A stretch of DNA of 41,324 nt from positions 1 through 41,324 of IMG/VR virus record IMGVR_UViG_3300035698_004230. One strand, given 5' to 3'. Positions 1 to 8,551 of the stretch are shown in pieces (position 1 is the first letter of the stretch; each line of letters opens with the position of its first letter). This DNA comes from a virus. The notes under the pieces are model-generated. The model was not told where the DNA came from. It searched no databases and was given only the letters and a program-made list of their open reading frames with translations. Both the position numbers and the translations under genes were made by a program.

Positions 1-127
1 AGTTCGGCAGCTTAATCCCTTCCATAATCACTTCCTACATCTTGAGCCTGATGTAACCGACCAAGAGATAGAAGACCTGATGGCATTTCACCTGCCTAAC
101 TTCTATGAGGCGTGGCGACAGGACTAT
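1..127. repeat. Terminal direct repeat, left copy (circular contig overlap)
   Basis: The first 127 bases are identical to the last 127 (41198-41324). The repeat lies inside an open reading frame that continues in the same frame across the join, so the sequence is best read as a circle of 41,197 bp. A length of 127 is a common assembler k-mer size, so the repeat is probably an assembly overlap rather than a biological terminal redundancy. Confidence 0.95.
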
Positions 128-820
128 GGTGAAGTTGCAGGTGGGATGCGTAAAGGTTGGGATGTAAAGCACAGGAAGCGACCTAAGCGTTACGAAAAGC
201 TAATAAGCCCAGCAGAATACAATGCCAGAAAAGGCTTGTGTATAGCAAGGCTAGTAAGCATCAAAAGCAACTCCGCCCTGATAACAACAGATAAGGGTGG
301 CGAGTTATTCCCTGCTACTGAGATTGATGTAGGGGCTGATGCAATTGATAGGACATCCCCTAAAGCTTCTGCTACTTATGTTGGAAAGAACAACCCTGCG
401 AACGATACGGGGTCAATAGACACCATTGAGATGTGGTTTGATACTAATGGTGATGATGATGGTGCGAATGTTGAGGTTGCTACATTTTCTGCTTCTGGGA
501 ATGTCCTCACAAGCAGGGACAGTGAAGTAATTGGAACTGTAACAAAAGGTAGCAAGCAGACCTTCACTGGGAAGGATATGGATATTGCTACAGGAGACTA
601 TATTGGTATCTATTATACTGCTGGCTGGATTGAAACAACTATCGCTGGCGGGTTAGGACATTGGTATAAAGGTGGAGATCATATCCCCTGTATTTCAGAA
701 GCCTTTATCTCAAGTGGTGGAAGAATCTTTAGTCTCTATGGCACAGGGGAGACACCACCCCCACCAGTAGTAGTCCCCACCGTAACCACCCAAGCGGTAG
801 ATAATATAGGGTTTGATTGA
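2..820 (+). CDS. Fibre/adhesin-like virion protein, 3' part of a gene spanning the contig join
   Basis: This is the 3' portion of a 345-residue protein whose start is at 40980; the frame is continuous through the 127-bp overlap. The N-terminal third has Cys and His residues and a basic stretch. From about residue 150 the chain becomes beta-rich and acidic, with many Gly, Thr and Asp, like a beta-sandwich of a tail fibre or carbohydrate-binding protein. The C-terminus has a proline run followed by PTVTTQAVDNIGFD, which looks like the first strand of a common Ig/Fn3-like surface domain. The rest of that domain lies in the next gene in the +1 frame. The gene is late and precedes another adhesin-like gene. 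Virion-surface role is inferred from composition and position only. Confidence 0.6.
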   Translation, partial: VRQLNPFHNHFLHLEPDVTDQEIEDLMAFHLPNFYEAWRQDYGEVAGGMRKGWDVKHRKRPKRYEKLISPAEYNARKGLCIARLVSIKSNSALITTDKGGELFPATEIDVGADAIDRTSPKASATYVGKNNPANDTGSIDTIEMWFDTNGDDDGANVEVATFSASGNVLTSRDSEVIGTVTKGSKQTFTGKDMDIATGDYIGIYYTAGWIETTIAGGLGHWYKGGDHIPCISEAFISSGGRIFSLYGTGETPPPPVVVPTVTTQAVDNIGFD

Positions 821-821
821 T

Positions 822-3188
822 ATGGCAGCACACGGAACTCTACACGGAAGTATCACAGTTACCGGCGGGGAGAACTGCGATGAGTGTGGTTTTGTTTGGG
901 GCACTACCAGTAAAGGCGACCCAGGGAATGTTGCCCACGACGCTACAGCGTATGATAGCAACTGGGTAGAAGGTGGTAGTTGCGGGATTACCTCATTCAA
1001 CCATATAGTAACCGGACTGGCGGAAGGCGATACTTTCTATGTAAGAGCTTGCGCTCATAACTCGGCTGGCTGGAGCTATGGGGGTGAGGTAAGTTTTGAT
1101 ACTCCTCAGAGTCTAGCTGCCTCAGCAGTATCCACTATTTCCTCAGTGGTAGCGGCAGCAATAGCTGGGATTGGAACTGCCCCTCTAACTGCCAGCCCAG
1201 TGGCTATAGTAAGCTCAGTTATTGCCGCTAAGCTCACCTTCGTGCTCCAGGCATCTCCAGTATCAGTGGGAAGTTCTGTTGTAGCCGCTGCTGTATCAGG
1301 AACGGGTAATGCCCCACTTACGCACTCGTCTCTGGCGGTAGCCTCTAGTGTCGTTCCTGCCAAGCTAACCTTTGTGTTGAAGCCTTCGCCTGTGGCTGTC
1401 ACTATGTCAGTTCAGAGCAGTGTAATCTCTGGCAGCGGAAACGCTCCGTTAACAGCCTTGGCGATAGCAGTAACTACAAGCATAGTTGGGACTAATATAG
1501 GGTTTATCCTTAAAGCCTCTTCTGTAGCGGTGGTCACTTCCGTTGTTACTGCCAAAGTAGGATTCATACTTATCCCCTCACCACTAGCTATTACTGTATC
1601 AGTCCAGCAGGCAGCTCTAACTGCTGAAGGAGCAGCACCGCTTACTGCCTCTCCAGTAGCCGTAGCTTCCTCTGTCCAGCAGGCCATAATAATCTCATCA
1701 CAATTCCTAATAGCATCTCCAGTAGTAGTAACGAGTTCAGTCCAAAACGCTTCAATATCAGGTAGCGGTGAAGCGTCATTAACTGCCAGTTCTGTGTCAG
1801 TGACTGTATCGGTGGTAGCTGCACTCTCATTTATAAACCCGCAGGTACTAGCTGTTTCGTCGGTAGCAGTAATCTCTAGCGTAGTTAAGTCCAAGCTAGT
1901 CTTTATTCTCAAAGCCAGTCCTATATCAGTCGCAACGAGCGTAATCTCTGCTGAAGTGGGCTTCATACTCAAAGCATCCCCAGTGGCTATCATGACAAGT
2001 GTTGTCAATGCCGATGTAGGGTTCATTCTTATACCTTCACCAGTAGCCATAACTATGTCGGTCAAGAAAGGGGCTATAGCAGGAACGGGCAGTGCCCCAT
2101 TAACAGCTGCCCCTGTAGTAGTGGTAAGTTCTGTAGTTAATGCTGGTGTAGGTTTTATTCTAAAGGCAAGTCCACTAGCTGTTATATCTTCAGTTCAGCA
2201 AGCATCTATATCAGCTGTGGGTTCAGCACCATTAGCTGCTAGTCCTACAGCAGTAGCTACTTCTGTTGTTACAGCTGAAGTTGGGTTCATACTAAAGGCA
2301 AGTCCACTAGATATAGTCAGCTCTGTTGTTGCTGCGGCTATAGCAGGAACTGGAATAGCTCCTCTGACATTATCTCCAGTAGGAGTGGCTTCTAGTGTTG
2401 TTACATCTAAGCTAGTTTTCGTGCTGAAGCCATCACCCCTCGCTATTACTATGACAGTTCAGGCATCATCTATATCAGCTACAGGCGCAGCGCCACTAGC
2501 GGCTAGCTCTATTGGAGTTACATCTAGTGTTGTTAAGGCTGAGATAGGATTTATCTTAAAGGCCTCTCCAGTAGCGGTAATAACTAGTGTCGTTGCTTCA
2601 GAGGTAGGCTTCGTACTCAAGGCGTCACCAGTAGCTGTGACTACTTCAGTTATTACATCAAACATAATGTTTATACTTAAAGCTAGTCCTGTAGCTGTGA
2701 CTACTAGTGTGTCTACTGCTAAGCTGACCTTTGTGATGAAGGCTGCTGCTACAGCGATAGTATGCACTGTTAATAACTCATCTATATCTGGCAGCGGCAA
2801 TGCTCCTCTAACTGGAGCATCCGTTGCGATAACTTCATCCATAGCTACTGCGTCTATAGGTGGGACTGGGATTGCTCCTTTAATAGGTGTAGCTGTATCA
2901 GCCACATCTGGAGTTGCAGCTTCCGGAATAAGTGGTAGTGGCACTGCTCCTATGACAGGAGCTGCTGTGGTAGTAGCCTCTTCAATAGTGGCTGCGTCTG
3001 TGTCAGGTATTGGCGTAGCGCCACTTACAGCACTGGCAGTAGCTGTGGTAGTATCAATAGCAGCTTCTATTATTTATAATCGCGGCAGGTCTTTTAGAGT
3101 GGAAGTAATCACTTCTCATTATCGTGAAGTAGAATTGGCTGTATCTTATAAGCGTAATGTTGAAGTCGTAACTGGCGAAGGAGGATAA
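822..3188 (+). CDS. Repeat-rich fibre/adhesin protein with N-terminal Fn3-like domain
   Basis: The 788-residue protein starts at ATG 822, two bases after the upstream TGA (818-820), with AGGG at 808-811 as a weak ribosome site; a TTG at 813 is possible. Residues 1-90 look like an Ig/Fn3-type domain (motifs GGENCDECGFVWGTT and AGWSYGGEVSF) lacking its first strand, which is at the end of the upstream gene. The next roughly 650 residues are about 30 degenerate units of 21-22 residues made of Ser, Ala, Val, Thr, Ile, Gly and Pro with almost no charge. The last 40 residues are charged and beta-rich. A stacked beta fibre or adhesin is the likely structure. Long open frames on the opposite strand are shadows of the biased composition. 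Confidence 0.65.
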   Translation: MAAHGTLHGSITVTGGENCDECGFVWGTTSKGDPGNVAHDATAYDSNWVEGGSCGITSFNHIVTGLAEGDTFYVRACAHNSAGWSYGGEVSFDTPQSLAASAVSTISSVVAAAIAGIGTAPLTASPVAIVSSVIAAKLTFVLQASPVSVGSSVVAAAVSGTGNAPLTHSSLAVASSVVPAKLTFVLKPSPVAVTMSVQSSVISGSGNAPLTALAIAVTTSIVGTNIGFILKASSVAVVTSVVTAKVGFILIPSPLAITVSVQQAALTAEGAAPLTASPVAVASSVQQAIIISSQFLIASPVVVTSSVQNASISGSGEASLTASSVSVTVSVVAALSFINPQVLAVSSVAVISSVVKSKLVFILKASPISVATSVISAEVGFILKASPVAIMTSVVNADVGFILIPSPVAITMSVKKGAIAGTGSAPLTAAPVVVVSSVVNAGVGFILKASPLAVISSVQQASISAVGSAPLAASPTAVATSVVTAEVGFILKASPLDIVSSVVAAAIAGTGIAPLTLSPVGVASSVVTSKLVFVLKPSPLAITMTVQASSISATGAAPLAASSIGVTSSVVKAEIGFILKASPVAVITSVVASEVGFVLKASPVAVTTSVITSNIMFILKASPVAVTTSVSTAKLTFVMKAAATAIVCTVNNSSISGSGNAPLTGASVAITSSIATASIGGTGIAPLIGVAVSATSGVAASGISGSGTAPMTGAAVVVASSIVAASVSGIGVAPLTALAVAVVVSIAASIIYNRGRSFRVEVITSHYREVELAVSYKRNVEVVTGEGG
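1101..3050 (+). repeat. About 30 degenerate protein repeats of ~22 residues
   Basis: The core pattern is SPVAVxSSV preceded by either a GFILKA/TFVLKP linker or a SGSGNAPLTA linker, the two linker types recurring irregularly. I counted about 30 copies of the core. DNA copies are diverged with many synonymous differences, so this is an old amplification held by protein selection rather than a recent tandem expansion. Confidence 0.75.
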
Positions 3189-3190
3189 TT

Positions 3191-3514
3191 ATGGCGATAA
3201 ATATAGTTACTACTTTTATAGATACTGCTACAGTCAGAGTGGTCGCCTATGTTAGAGACGATGATGACGCTCTGGTAGAACCAACTGGCGTGGAAGTATC
3301 TATATGGCTTCCTGTTGGCACTCTTGATGTAGATGGGACTGACATAGTAGTATCTGGTAGGATAGAGGATGGAGTATATGAATACTACTACCACATGGGA
3401 GTAGCCTCTGTTGCTCTAGCGGCAGGACAATATAAGGGTAGGGTAGAAGTAATTGATGGTGTTGGCGTTGACGCAGTAATAACTCCAGCCGCATTCTCTT
3501 TCAAGGTAAGATAA
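3191..3514 (+). CDS. Small beta-rich virion protein, possibly fibre-associated
   Basis: 107 residues, ATG preceded by GGAGGATAATT. The sequence alternates short hydrophobic and polar runs with many Val, Asp and Gly, and has an aromatic patch (YEYYYHM) near residue 65, as in immunoglobulin-like or carbohydrate-binding beta-sandwiches. It starts two bases after the repeat adhesin stops and ends one base before the tail-hub-like gene, so it is probably co-translated and may be a chaperone, adaptor or small fibre subunit. I do not recognise a family. Confidence 0.55.
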   Translation: MAINIVTTFIDTATVRVVAYVRDDDDALVEPTGVEVSIWLPVGTLDVDGTDIVVSGRIEDGVYEYYYHMGVASVALAAGQYKGRVEVIDGVGVDAVITPAAFSFKVR

Positions 3515-3515
3515 T

Positions 3516-5654
3516 ATGAGAATACTTTCAGCTGACCTAAAAACAGAACAGGAGAAATCATCTCTTACTCCGTATATGACTATTGAGGTGAAGTTGACTG
3601 GTGAGGGTAATGTAACCTTTACTACAGCTGATTCTCCGAACAGAATAACAGCTGTTGATGAGTGGGAAGAGCCTTATGGCGGTGGCTGCACTATAAAGAT
3701 ACGCAACGATAACCAGTACTTTAAGGCGCGTAACTGGAAGGGCGAGGAGGTAGAGATTGGTTGGGGCTGTGTTATGAGTGGAGGTAATGAAGTATCTAAG
3801 ACACGGGCTCTATATATTATAAGTCAAAGAGATATATCTATGGAGGGACATCTTATAACTGAGTTCCTCTGTGTGGATAACTGGTCAAGGATAGCAGCTA
3901 CATTACTAATCACTGCTGGAGTGGCGCTGACCGGCACTATGGAAGGCGCCTTTGAGATTTCAGAGACTATTACAGGGAATAACTCTGGAGCCACAGGTAA
4001 GGTGACTGGGGCTGGAGACGACTATGTCACAGTCATTGGGATATCTGGTGGCGGTGGTGCTGCTGAGTTTGCTACTGATACTGAGGTAGTCGGTGGCGTA
4101 TCAGGAGCTAAGATTACCTCTCTTAGTGCTGCTGACCAGTCAGCTTCAGGTGGCGGTGAGTGGCCTAGAGATACTAGTATCCTAAACATAATCAAATCTA
4201 TTCTGGCTGGCCTGGTAGTTGACGTAGTTGTAGACTCTGATGACCCTACTGTAGCACAGAGAATAGGCACCTATCAGCCACTACTATCTGCTGAGACTGG
4301 CACTAGGGTAAGGGGAATAGTGCGGCAGCTTCTACAGAAGGTTAAGTATGCTGCTAGGATGGAGAATGATGGTAAACTCCATATTATGTATCTAGATACA
4401 TCTGACGATGCTATCAATACTTACGCCACTGACCACGTATTCAAAGTTGATATTAGAGAGGAGTCAGCTGTCCTACCTAACCAAGTCCTATTCGTTGATA
4501 GAATGCCTGACGCCACCAACATGGCTCAGTACTTTGGCACAGCACAGTCCGATGATAGAGACATTGGCGACTTCATCACTATTGAAGTAGACCCTACTAT
4601 TCAGGATAATGATGAGGCGGCAGCCAGGGCAGAGTCATGGATAGCCCATAGAGAGGCAGAAGCCCACCAAGGAATAGTAGTGGCTCCTATGCATTGTGGT
4701 CAAGAGCTATACGATATGGTAGAGGTTACTGACACTAGAGCAGATGTTACTGTTAAGGGTAGAGTTGGTAGAATTGATAGGCACTTTGCTCCCGGCAGAT
4801 ATGAGATAGAAATTAGACTCGGTGGATTACTTACCACTCCTGGAGCAGCTCTCCCTGGCTCAGACTCTATAGACTGGGATATACAAGATGTGAGTACTAC
4901 CACTCGTAGAGACACTCCGACGCTTAGGAAGGTTGTATATCCTTGGCAGTTATGGAAAGCAGTTCAGCCATATGTTACAGATATAGACTTTGCCTCTGTG
5001 GATAAAAATGAGATAAGTTGGGATGCTGGAACTATATATTTTGCTGATGGCTCGTCATTAGCCATAGATAATGAGGATGATAAGTATATCCCAAATCCTG
5101 GGTGGTTATACTTTACTGAGGGTAGTGACACTCTGACTTATACTACTTCATTTGCCGATTGTGTAGCGCCTACTCATGGATTAGTAGCATTTGTAGCTCC
5201 TGGTGCTGAGACTGGGAAGACTGCCCTTGTCTGGCCTGCTGCGGGCAAGGAGCCACTACTCAATGCTGATGTAATTACTTGTATGACTCTGTCAACTTTG
5301 ACTGCTAATGTAGGGACTCTAACTGCCGGGATAATAGATGGAGTCGTTGTGTATGGAGGCCCTAATAGGGAGGTTACTCTTGATGCCAGCGGCGTAAAAA
5401 TAACAGGACAATTCCTGAACTTCATTTATGGGGAAGATACTAACCATTTCATCTGGGCTACTGCTACTGGGCTTTGGATTCAAGCTGGCAGTGGTAAAGA
5501 CGTTAATCTTAGTCCGCTAGCAGGAGTTATCAAGTGCCACAGTAATACTATTCCCAGTGGAGCTTACCGCCTGGGCACTCTTGCTGACCAATGGTATGGG
5601 TGCTATGTATCGGGTCGAATGAAGGCCCCAGTAGGAACGAACTATTATGATTAG
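3516..5654 (+). CDS. Tail hub / fibre-base protein
   Basis: The 712-residue protein opens with RILSADLKTEQEKSSLTPYM, resembling the start of many phage tail proteins that build the tail tip. Residues about 20-120 are beta-rich. The middle (about 250-440) has the mixed alpha/beta character of hub or gp27-like proteins, including an arginine-rich helix (VRGIVRQLLQKVKYAARME) and a strand series ending GRYEIEIRLGGL. The last 200 residues have repeated LTANVGTLTAG-type strands and a GAYRLGTLADQWYG ending, reminiscent of the C-terminal fibre part of tail-tip proteins. It lies between adhesin genes and a lysis-type cluster. The exact family is uncertain. Confidence 0.55.
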   Translation: MRILSADLKTEQEKSSLTPYMTIEVKLTGEGNVTFTTADSPNRITAVDEWEEPYGGGCTIKIRNDNQYFKARNWKGEEVEIGWGCVMSGGNEVSKTRALYIISQRDISMEGHLITEFLCVDNWSRIAATLLITAGVALTGTMEGAFEISETITGNNSGATGKVTGAGDDYVTVIGISGGGGAAEFATDTEVVGGVSGAKITSLSAADQSASGGGEWPRDTSILNIIKSILAGLVVDVVVDSDDPTVAQRIGTYQPLLSAETGTRVRGIVRQLLQKVKYAARMENDGKLHIMYLDTSDDAINTYATDHVFKVDIREESAVLPNQVLFVDRMPDATNMAQYFGTAQSDDRDIGDFITIEVDPTIQDNDEAAARAESWIAHREAEAHQGIVVAPMHCGQELYDMVEVTDTRADVTVKGRVGRIDRHFAPGRYEIEIRLGGLLTTPGAALPGSDSIDWDIQDVSTTTRRDTPTLRKVVYPWQLWKAVQPYVTDIDFASVDKNEISWDAGTIYFADGSSLAIDNEDDKYIPNPGWLYFTEGSDTLTYTTSFADCVAPTHGLVAFVAPGAETGKTALVWPAAGKEPLLNADVITCMTLSTLTANVGTLTAGIIDGVVVYGGPNREVTLDASGVKITGQFLNFIYGEDTNHFIWATATGLWIQAGSGKDVNLSPLAGVIKCHSNTIPSGAYRLGTLADQWYGCYVSGRMKAPVGTNYYD

Positions 5655-5663
5655 GAGGCAGCA

Positions 5664-6131
5664 ATGAAAAGACTACTTGCGGTTTTACTTGCAGGAATAA
5701 TGTTGATAGGAGGTTGTGTTATGGCAGCGCCAACAGTTCAGACAGTAGAAGCAGAGGGAGTAACCAATACAGAGGCAATCCTAAGAGGCTATTGCTGGGG
5801 ACAAGGTGATGGCGCAATGCCATACATAATCTTCCGATACCAAAAGACTGACCACTTGGAATATCCTCACAATGGAGATGAGTGGACTGAGTATAAATCA
5901 GCCTTAATTGGTTATTATGCTCACAGGATTACTGGGTTAGACCCTGACTCTGACTACTACTTTGAGTTTTGTGGGCTAGATGTAGCTAACTGGAACTACG
6001 GTGGTGAAATGCTACTCCATACTCGTGCTGGCGCTCCAGTTGGGACAGCAGGTCATTTCTGGGTAGAGGGAGATTACTGGTGTTATTTAGATGCTGCTGG
6101 TTATAAGAGAAAGATTAAAGGCGTGGGCTAA
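5664..6131 (+). CDS. Phage-encoded lipoprotein with Fn3-like domain
   Basis: 155 residues, good AGGAGG site before the ATG. The N-terminus is a signal sequence: two basic residues, a hydrophobic stretch, then a lipobox-like LIGGC with Cys at position 18, so the mature protein is probably lipid-anchored outside the inner membrane; cleavage after VMAA is an alternative. The mature part begins APTVQTVEAEGVTNTEAILRG and contains NWNYGGEMLLHT, matching the start and end strands of the Fn3-like domain of the adhesin at 822-3188. A late membrane lipoprotein sharing a domain with the phage's own adhesin could mask receptors or block superinfection, or could be a virion part. That role is inference. 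Confidence 0.6.
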   Translation: MKRLLAVLLAGIMLIGGCVMAAPTVQTVEAEGVTNTEAILRGYCWGQGDGAMPYIIFRYQKTDHLEYPHNGDEWTEYKSALIGYYAHRITGLDPDSDYYFEFCGLDVANWNYGGEMLLHTRAGAPVGTAGHFWVEGDYWCYLDAAGYKRKIKGVG

Positions 6132-6584
6132 ATGAGTGTAATTAAAGTTCAGAATCCAATAGTCCATATTCCTAGCTTCCCAGTATTTATGGAGAGACGG
6201 TCTACTGTGGTAGCTCAGCTTGCTGATATCGGAGTTACTCCATTATGCACTGACCAGCCTATGGATGGCTGGATATATTATACTACACTGGAGTACTGGG
6301 GGAAGATACTATGGGACTTGGTATTTAAGGGTAACCTCTATAAGGAGGATATATTCAACTGTGATAAGTACGGACTCAAGGGCTACATTACCTGCTGTGA
6401 GAGATACGGTCTCAACTCATTCTTCTTAGCTATAGGAGATATGCCGCTGGGTAGGCATGGCTGGAATCTATTCTACTATGGTCAAGGCTTCCTACAGTTT
6501 GAACCGAATGACTCTTTTGAGTGGGCTGGTAGCCCCTTTGGTATAGGTGAATACGGATACTATCCAGATAAGATACTAATTTAG
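6132..6584 (+). CDS. Putative transglutaminase-like cysteine peptidase
   Basis: The 150-residue protein starts one base after the lipoprotein stop. The second half shows NCDKYGLKGYITCCERYG, then GRHGWNLFYYG, then FEPND. This order (Cys in an NCD motif, His in an HxWN motif, later acidic/Asn residue) is that of transglutaminase-like cysteine peptidases. There is no signal peptide. Its place directly before the holin suggests cell-wall cleavage during lysis or entry, but no standard endolysin signature is visible and another peptidase substrate is possible. Confidence 0.45.
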   Translation: MSVIKVQNPIVHIPSFPVFMERRSTVVAQLADIGVTPLCTDQPMDGWIYYTTLEYWGKILWDLVFKGNLYKEDIFNCDKYGLKGYITCCERYGLNSFFLAIGDMPLGRHGWNLFYYGQGFLQFEPNDSFEWAGSPFGIGEYGYYPDKILI

Positions 6585-6598
6585 AAAGGAGGCAACTG

Positions 6599-6778
6599 GT
6601 GAATAAGAAATGGTATCAGAGTAGGAAGTTCTGGCTTGCTGTCGGCTCTGCTATGAGCATTGGGCTTGCTGATGCTTATGGATTTGAGCTTAACCCTGAA
6701 ACTATCGCTACTATAGCTGGTATAGTTATAGCGTGGATAGTGCGTCAGGGCACTACAGACGCTAAGGTAAGTGGCTAA
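6599..6778 (+). CDS. Holin-like small membrane protein
   Basis: 59 residues, start GTG at 6599 with AAAGGAGG eight bases upstream. The N-terminus is basic (KKWYQSRKFW), followed by a hydrophobic segment (FWLAVGSAMSIGLADAYG) and a second one (TIATIAGIVIAWIV) joined by NPE, with a short polar tail. This layout matches small two-segment phage holins, which make the inner-membrane hole timing lysis. It follows the putative cysteine peptidase and precedes a structural gene. Confidence 0.65.
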   Translation: MNKKWYQSRKFWLAVGSAMSIGLADAYGFELNPETIATIAGIVIAWIVRQGTTDAKVSG

Positions 6779-6803
6779 TGGAGAAGTAGAAGGAGGTGCT
6801 TAG

Positions 6804-8045
6804 ATGATTTTAACTGACGCAAGGAACAGACTACTAATAGACATACACGATTTGGACAAGGACATAGTATCTGTCCCAATGCTAGATAGAGCTATAAGCA
6901 GAGCTGTATCAGATATGTCAAAGTTTCTACCAAGAGAGTTAGTGTATGAGACAACTCTAGACTTTAAGGTAGACGATGAGCCGTGGACTAGTGCTGCTGC
7001 CGCTGGGACAGATGTAGAACTAGCATATAAGCCTATTAAGTATAAGTCTGAGACAGTAGTAAACAATGCTGGAACTACAGTCATTAGAGACACTGACTAC
7101 ACTATTGACTACACCAACGGCAAGATAACTCATATATCTGACGGAGACATAGGAGATGCAGAGGACTGTACTATATCCTATAGTAAGTCCGCAATCATTG
7201 TAGATGTAAGCTCTATCGTAGACGACATGGTTAGGATAGATAGGATAGAATATCCTAAAGGCAAAGTTCCTCAGGAGTATGTTACAGGTGAGTTATGGGG
7301 AGACCTACTTACAGTAAAGGCTGGAGCTATGGATACTCAGGAGTCCTTATCAAGTGGTGAGCATCTCGCAGTATACTACTCGTCTAAGCATACTCCTCCA
7401 GACCTAGAAACAGCAGGAACATATCCTGACTTCCTAGATGACACTATACTGCTAAACGCAAGCGCATACATTCTATTCTCTTTAGCAGCTAAATACAATA
7501 GACTAGCTGTTACAGATTTGGCATCGGCTAGAATAAGACTCAGTAGTATAGCTGCTGTGCATGCTCTTGCTGACACAGCATTAGATGCTGCTGCTACTGC
7601 ACTGGGAGCGGCTACCACAACTATGGCAGCTGCCAACACTTCTACATACTTGACTGGCGATGACGCTCCATCTACTAAGAAGTATCTCGGGGACGGAGAC
7701 GCATATCTAAACTCAATAGATATAGGAGAGAGAGTAGCTGAGAAGCATGCTGAGTATGCCCAGCGCTCTACTGAGATAGCACTAGCTTTCATTCAGTTAG
7801 CTACTGAGCATAACACCAACGCTACCAGCTATAACACTGAAGCATCTGGCAGAATAGCTGAGATTGATAGATATGTAGGCGAAGCAGCTAGATATGAGAG
7901 CCTAGCAGGCCAAAATATCCAACTAGCAAAGAGCTTCAGAGAAGAGGCTATTGAAAGAAGGAATGAAGCCTGGTCTATATGGAGAGACCCAAGACAATTT
8001 ACTGGGATGCAGTCTGCTTCTCCTATGAGGCAGACCAGTCACTAA
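6804..8045 (+). CDS. Structural protein with coiled-coil C-terminal half, possible head-tail adaptor
   Basis: 413 residues with a strong GGAGGTG ribosome site; last gene of the late arm. Residues 1-50 (LTDARNRLLIDI, MLDRAISRAVSDMSKFLPREL) resemble the helical start of connector/adaptor proteins below the portal. Residues 50-190 are beta-rich. The C-terminal 180 residues are rich in Ala and Thr and strongly helical (long runs with Ala, Glu and Arg spacing), probably coiled coil. A stem-loop terminator follows directly. A neck, stopper or fibre-attachment role is possible; I cannot name the family. Confidence 0.5.
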   Translation: MILTDARNRLLIDIHDLDKDIVSVPMLDRAISRAVSDMSKFLPRELVYETTLDFKVDDEPWTSAAAAGTDVELAYKPIKYKSETVVNNAGTTVIRDTDYTIDYTNGKITHISDGDIGDAEDCTISYSKSAIIVDVSSIVDDMVRIDRIEYPKGKVPQEYVTGELWGDLLTVKAGAMDTQESLSSGEHLAVYYSSKHTPPDLETAGTYPDFLDDTILLNASAYILFSLAAKYNRLAVTDLASARIRLSSIAAVHALADTALDAAATALGAATTTMAAANTSTYLTGDDAPSTKKYLGDGDAYLNSIDIGERVAEKHAEYAQRSTEIALAFIQLATEHNTNATSYNTEASGRIAEIDRYVGEAARYESLAGQNIQLAKSFREEAIERRNEAWSIWRDPRQFTGMQSASPMRQTSH

Positions 8046-8046
8046 G

Positions 8047-8110
8047 CCAGCTACTGCTGGGAGGCACTGGAGTGGTGTAGTTGCCGCGCTTCTCTAGTGC
8101 CTCAGGCTTT
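8047..8110 (+). terminator. Hairpin terminator of the late arm
   Basis: Two bases after the stop codon a small perfect hairpin (CCAGC-TACT-GCTGG, 8047-8060) abuts a longer one, GAGGCACT at 8061-8068 pairing with AGTGCCTC at 8096-8103, followed by CTTTT. It lies where the two arms converge. The remaining bases to 8178 contain no gene that I can support. Confidence 0.6.
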
Positions 8111-8178
8111 TATAACTATCCGTGCGGAAACCCGATACCGATTTGCTGGATAAACCGTCAGATTTTGATTTGGTGGGT

Positions 8179-8541
8179 TCATAGTACTAGTGACTTCAAC
8201 TCGTCTGGCATATCGCTCTTGTTTATTACACCTAAGCTGATTAGACCCTTAAGTGACTCAGCTGCTTCAGCCTTATTGGCTTCCTCTATATCTATGTTTT
8301 CCTCTACAACTCTTCTGCTAAGCTTACTATCTTGTCCAGCGGCAGGATATATTTTTATAAGCTGAGCATGTAACTTCTTATGGCAGCTACTACATACTGG
8401 CTCTACATTACCCATTTCATTCTTACCGCCAGCATACAGTGGGATAGTATGATGTATCTCAAGGCGGTGAGTAGCTCCACAGTAAATACATCTCCCGCCT
8501 AGATATGTGAGTACTAACTCTCTCAGGCTCCTAATATCCAT
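8179..8541 (-). CDS. HNH endonuclease
   Basis: 120 residues; ATG preceded by GGAGGAGC. Residues 15-60 hold the HNH fold: CIYCG, then EIHHTIPLYAGGKNEMGNVEPV, then CSSCHKKLH. The two CxxC pairs bind structural zinc and the HH/N/H residues form the metal-dependent nick site. The C-terminal 60 residues are helical and charged. It is the last gene of the early arm, after the polymerase and a tiny membrane protein, a usual place for a free-standing homing endonuclease; a packaging-associated HNH is less likely here. Confidence 0.8.
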   Translation of the reverse strand: MDIRSLRELVLTYLGGRCIYCGATHRLEIHHTIPLYAGGKNEMGNVEPVCSSCHKKLHAQLIKIYPAAGQDSKLSRRVVEENIDIEEANKAEAAESLKGLISLGVINKSDMPDELKSLVL

Positions 8542-8551
8542 ATGCTCCTCC

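Noticed and set aside
1-127. Biological direct terminal repeat or att site
   Set aside because: It lies mid-gene in frame and its length matches an assembly k-mer; no integrase is present.
1106-2944. Long open frames on the minus strand inside the repeat adhesin (98, 217 and 161 codons)
   Set aside because: They mirror the Ala/Ser/Val/Thr repeat composition of the plus-strand gene, start without ribosome sites and have no plausible product.
8081-8365. Plus-strand frame of 94 codons over the HNH gene
   Set aside because: It is antisense to a well-supported HNH nuclease and runs through the terminator.
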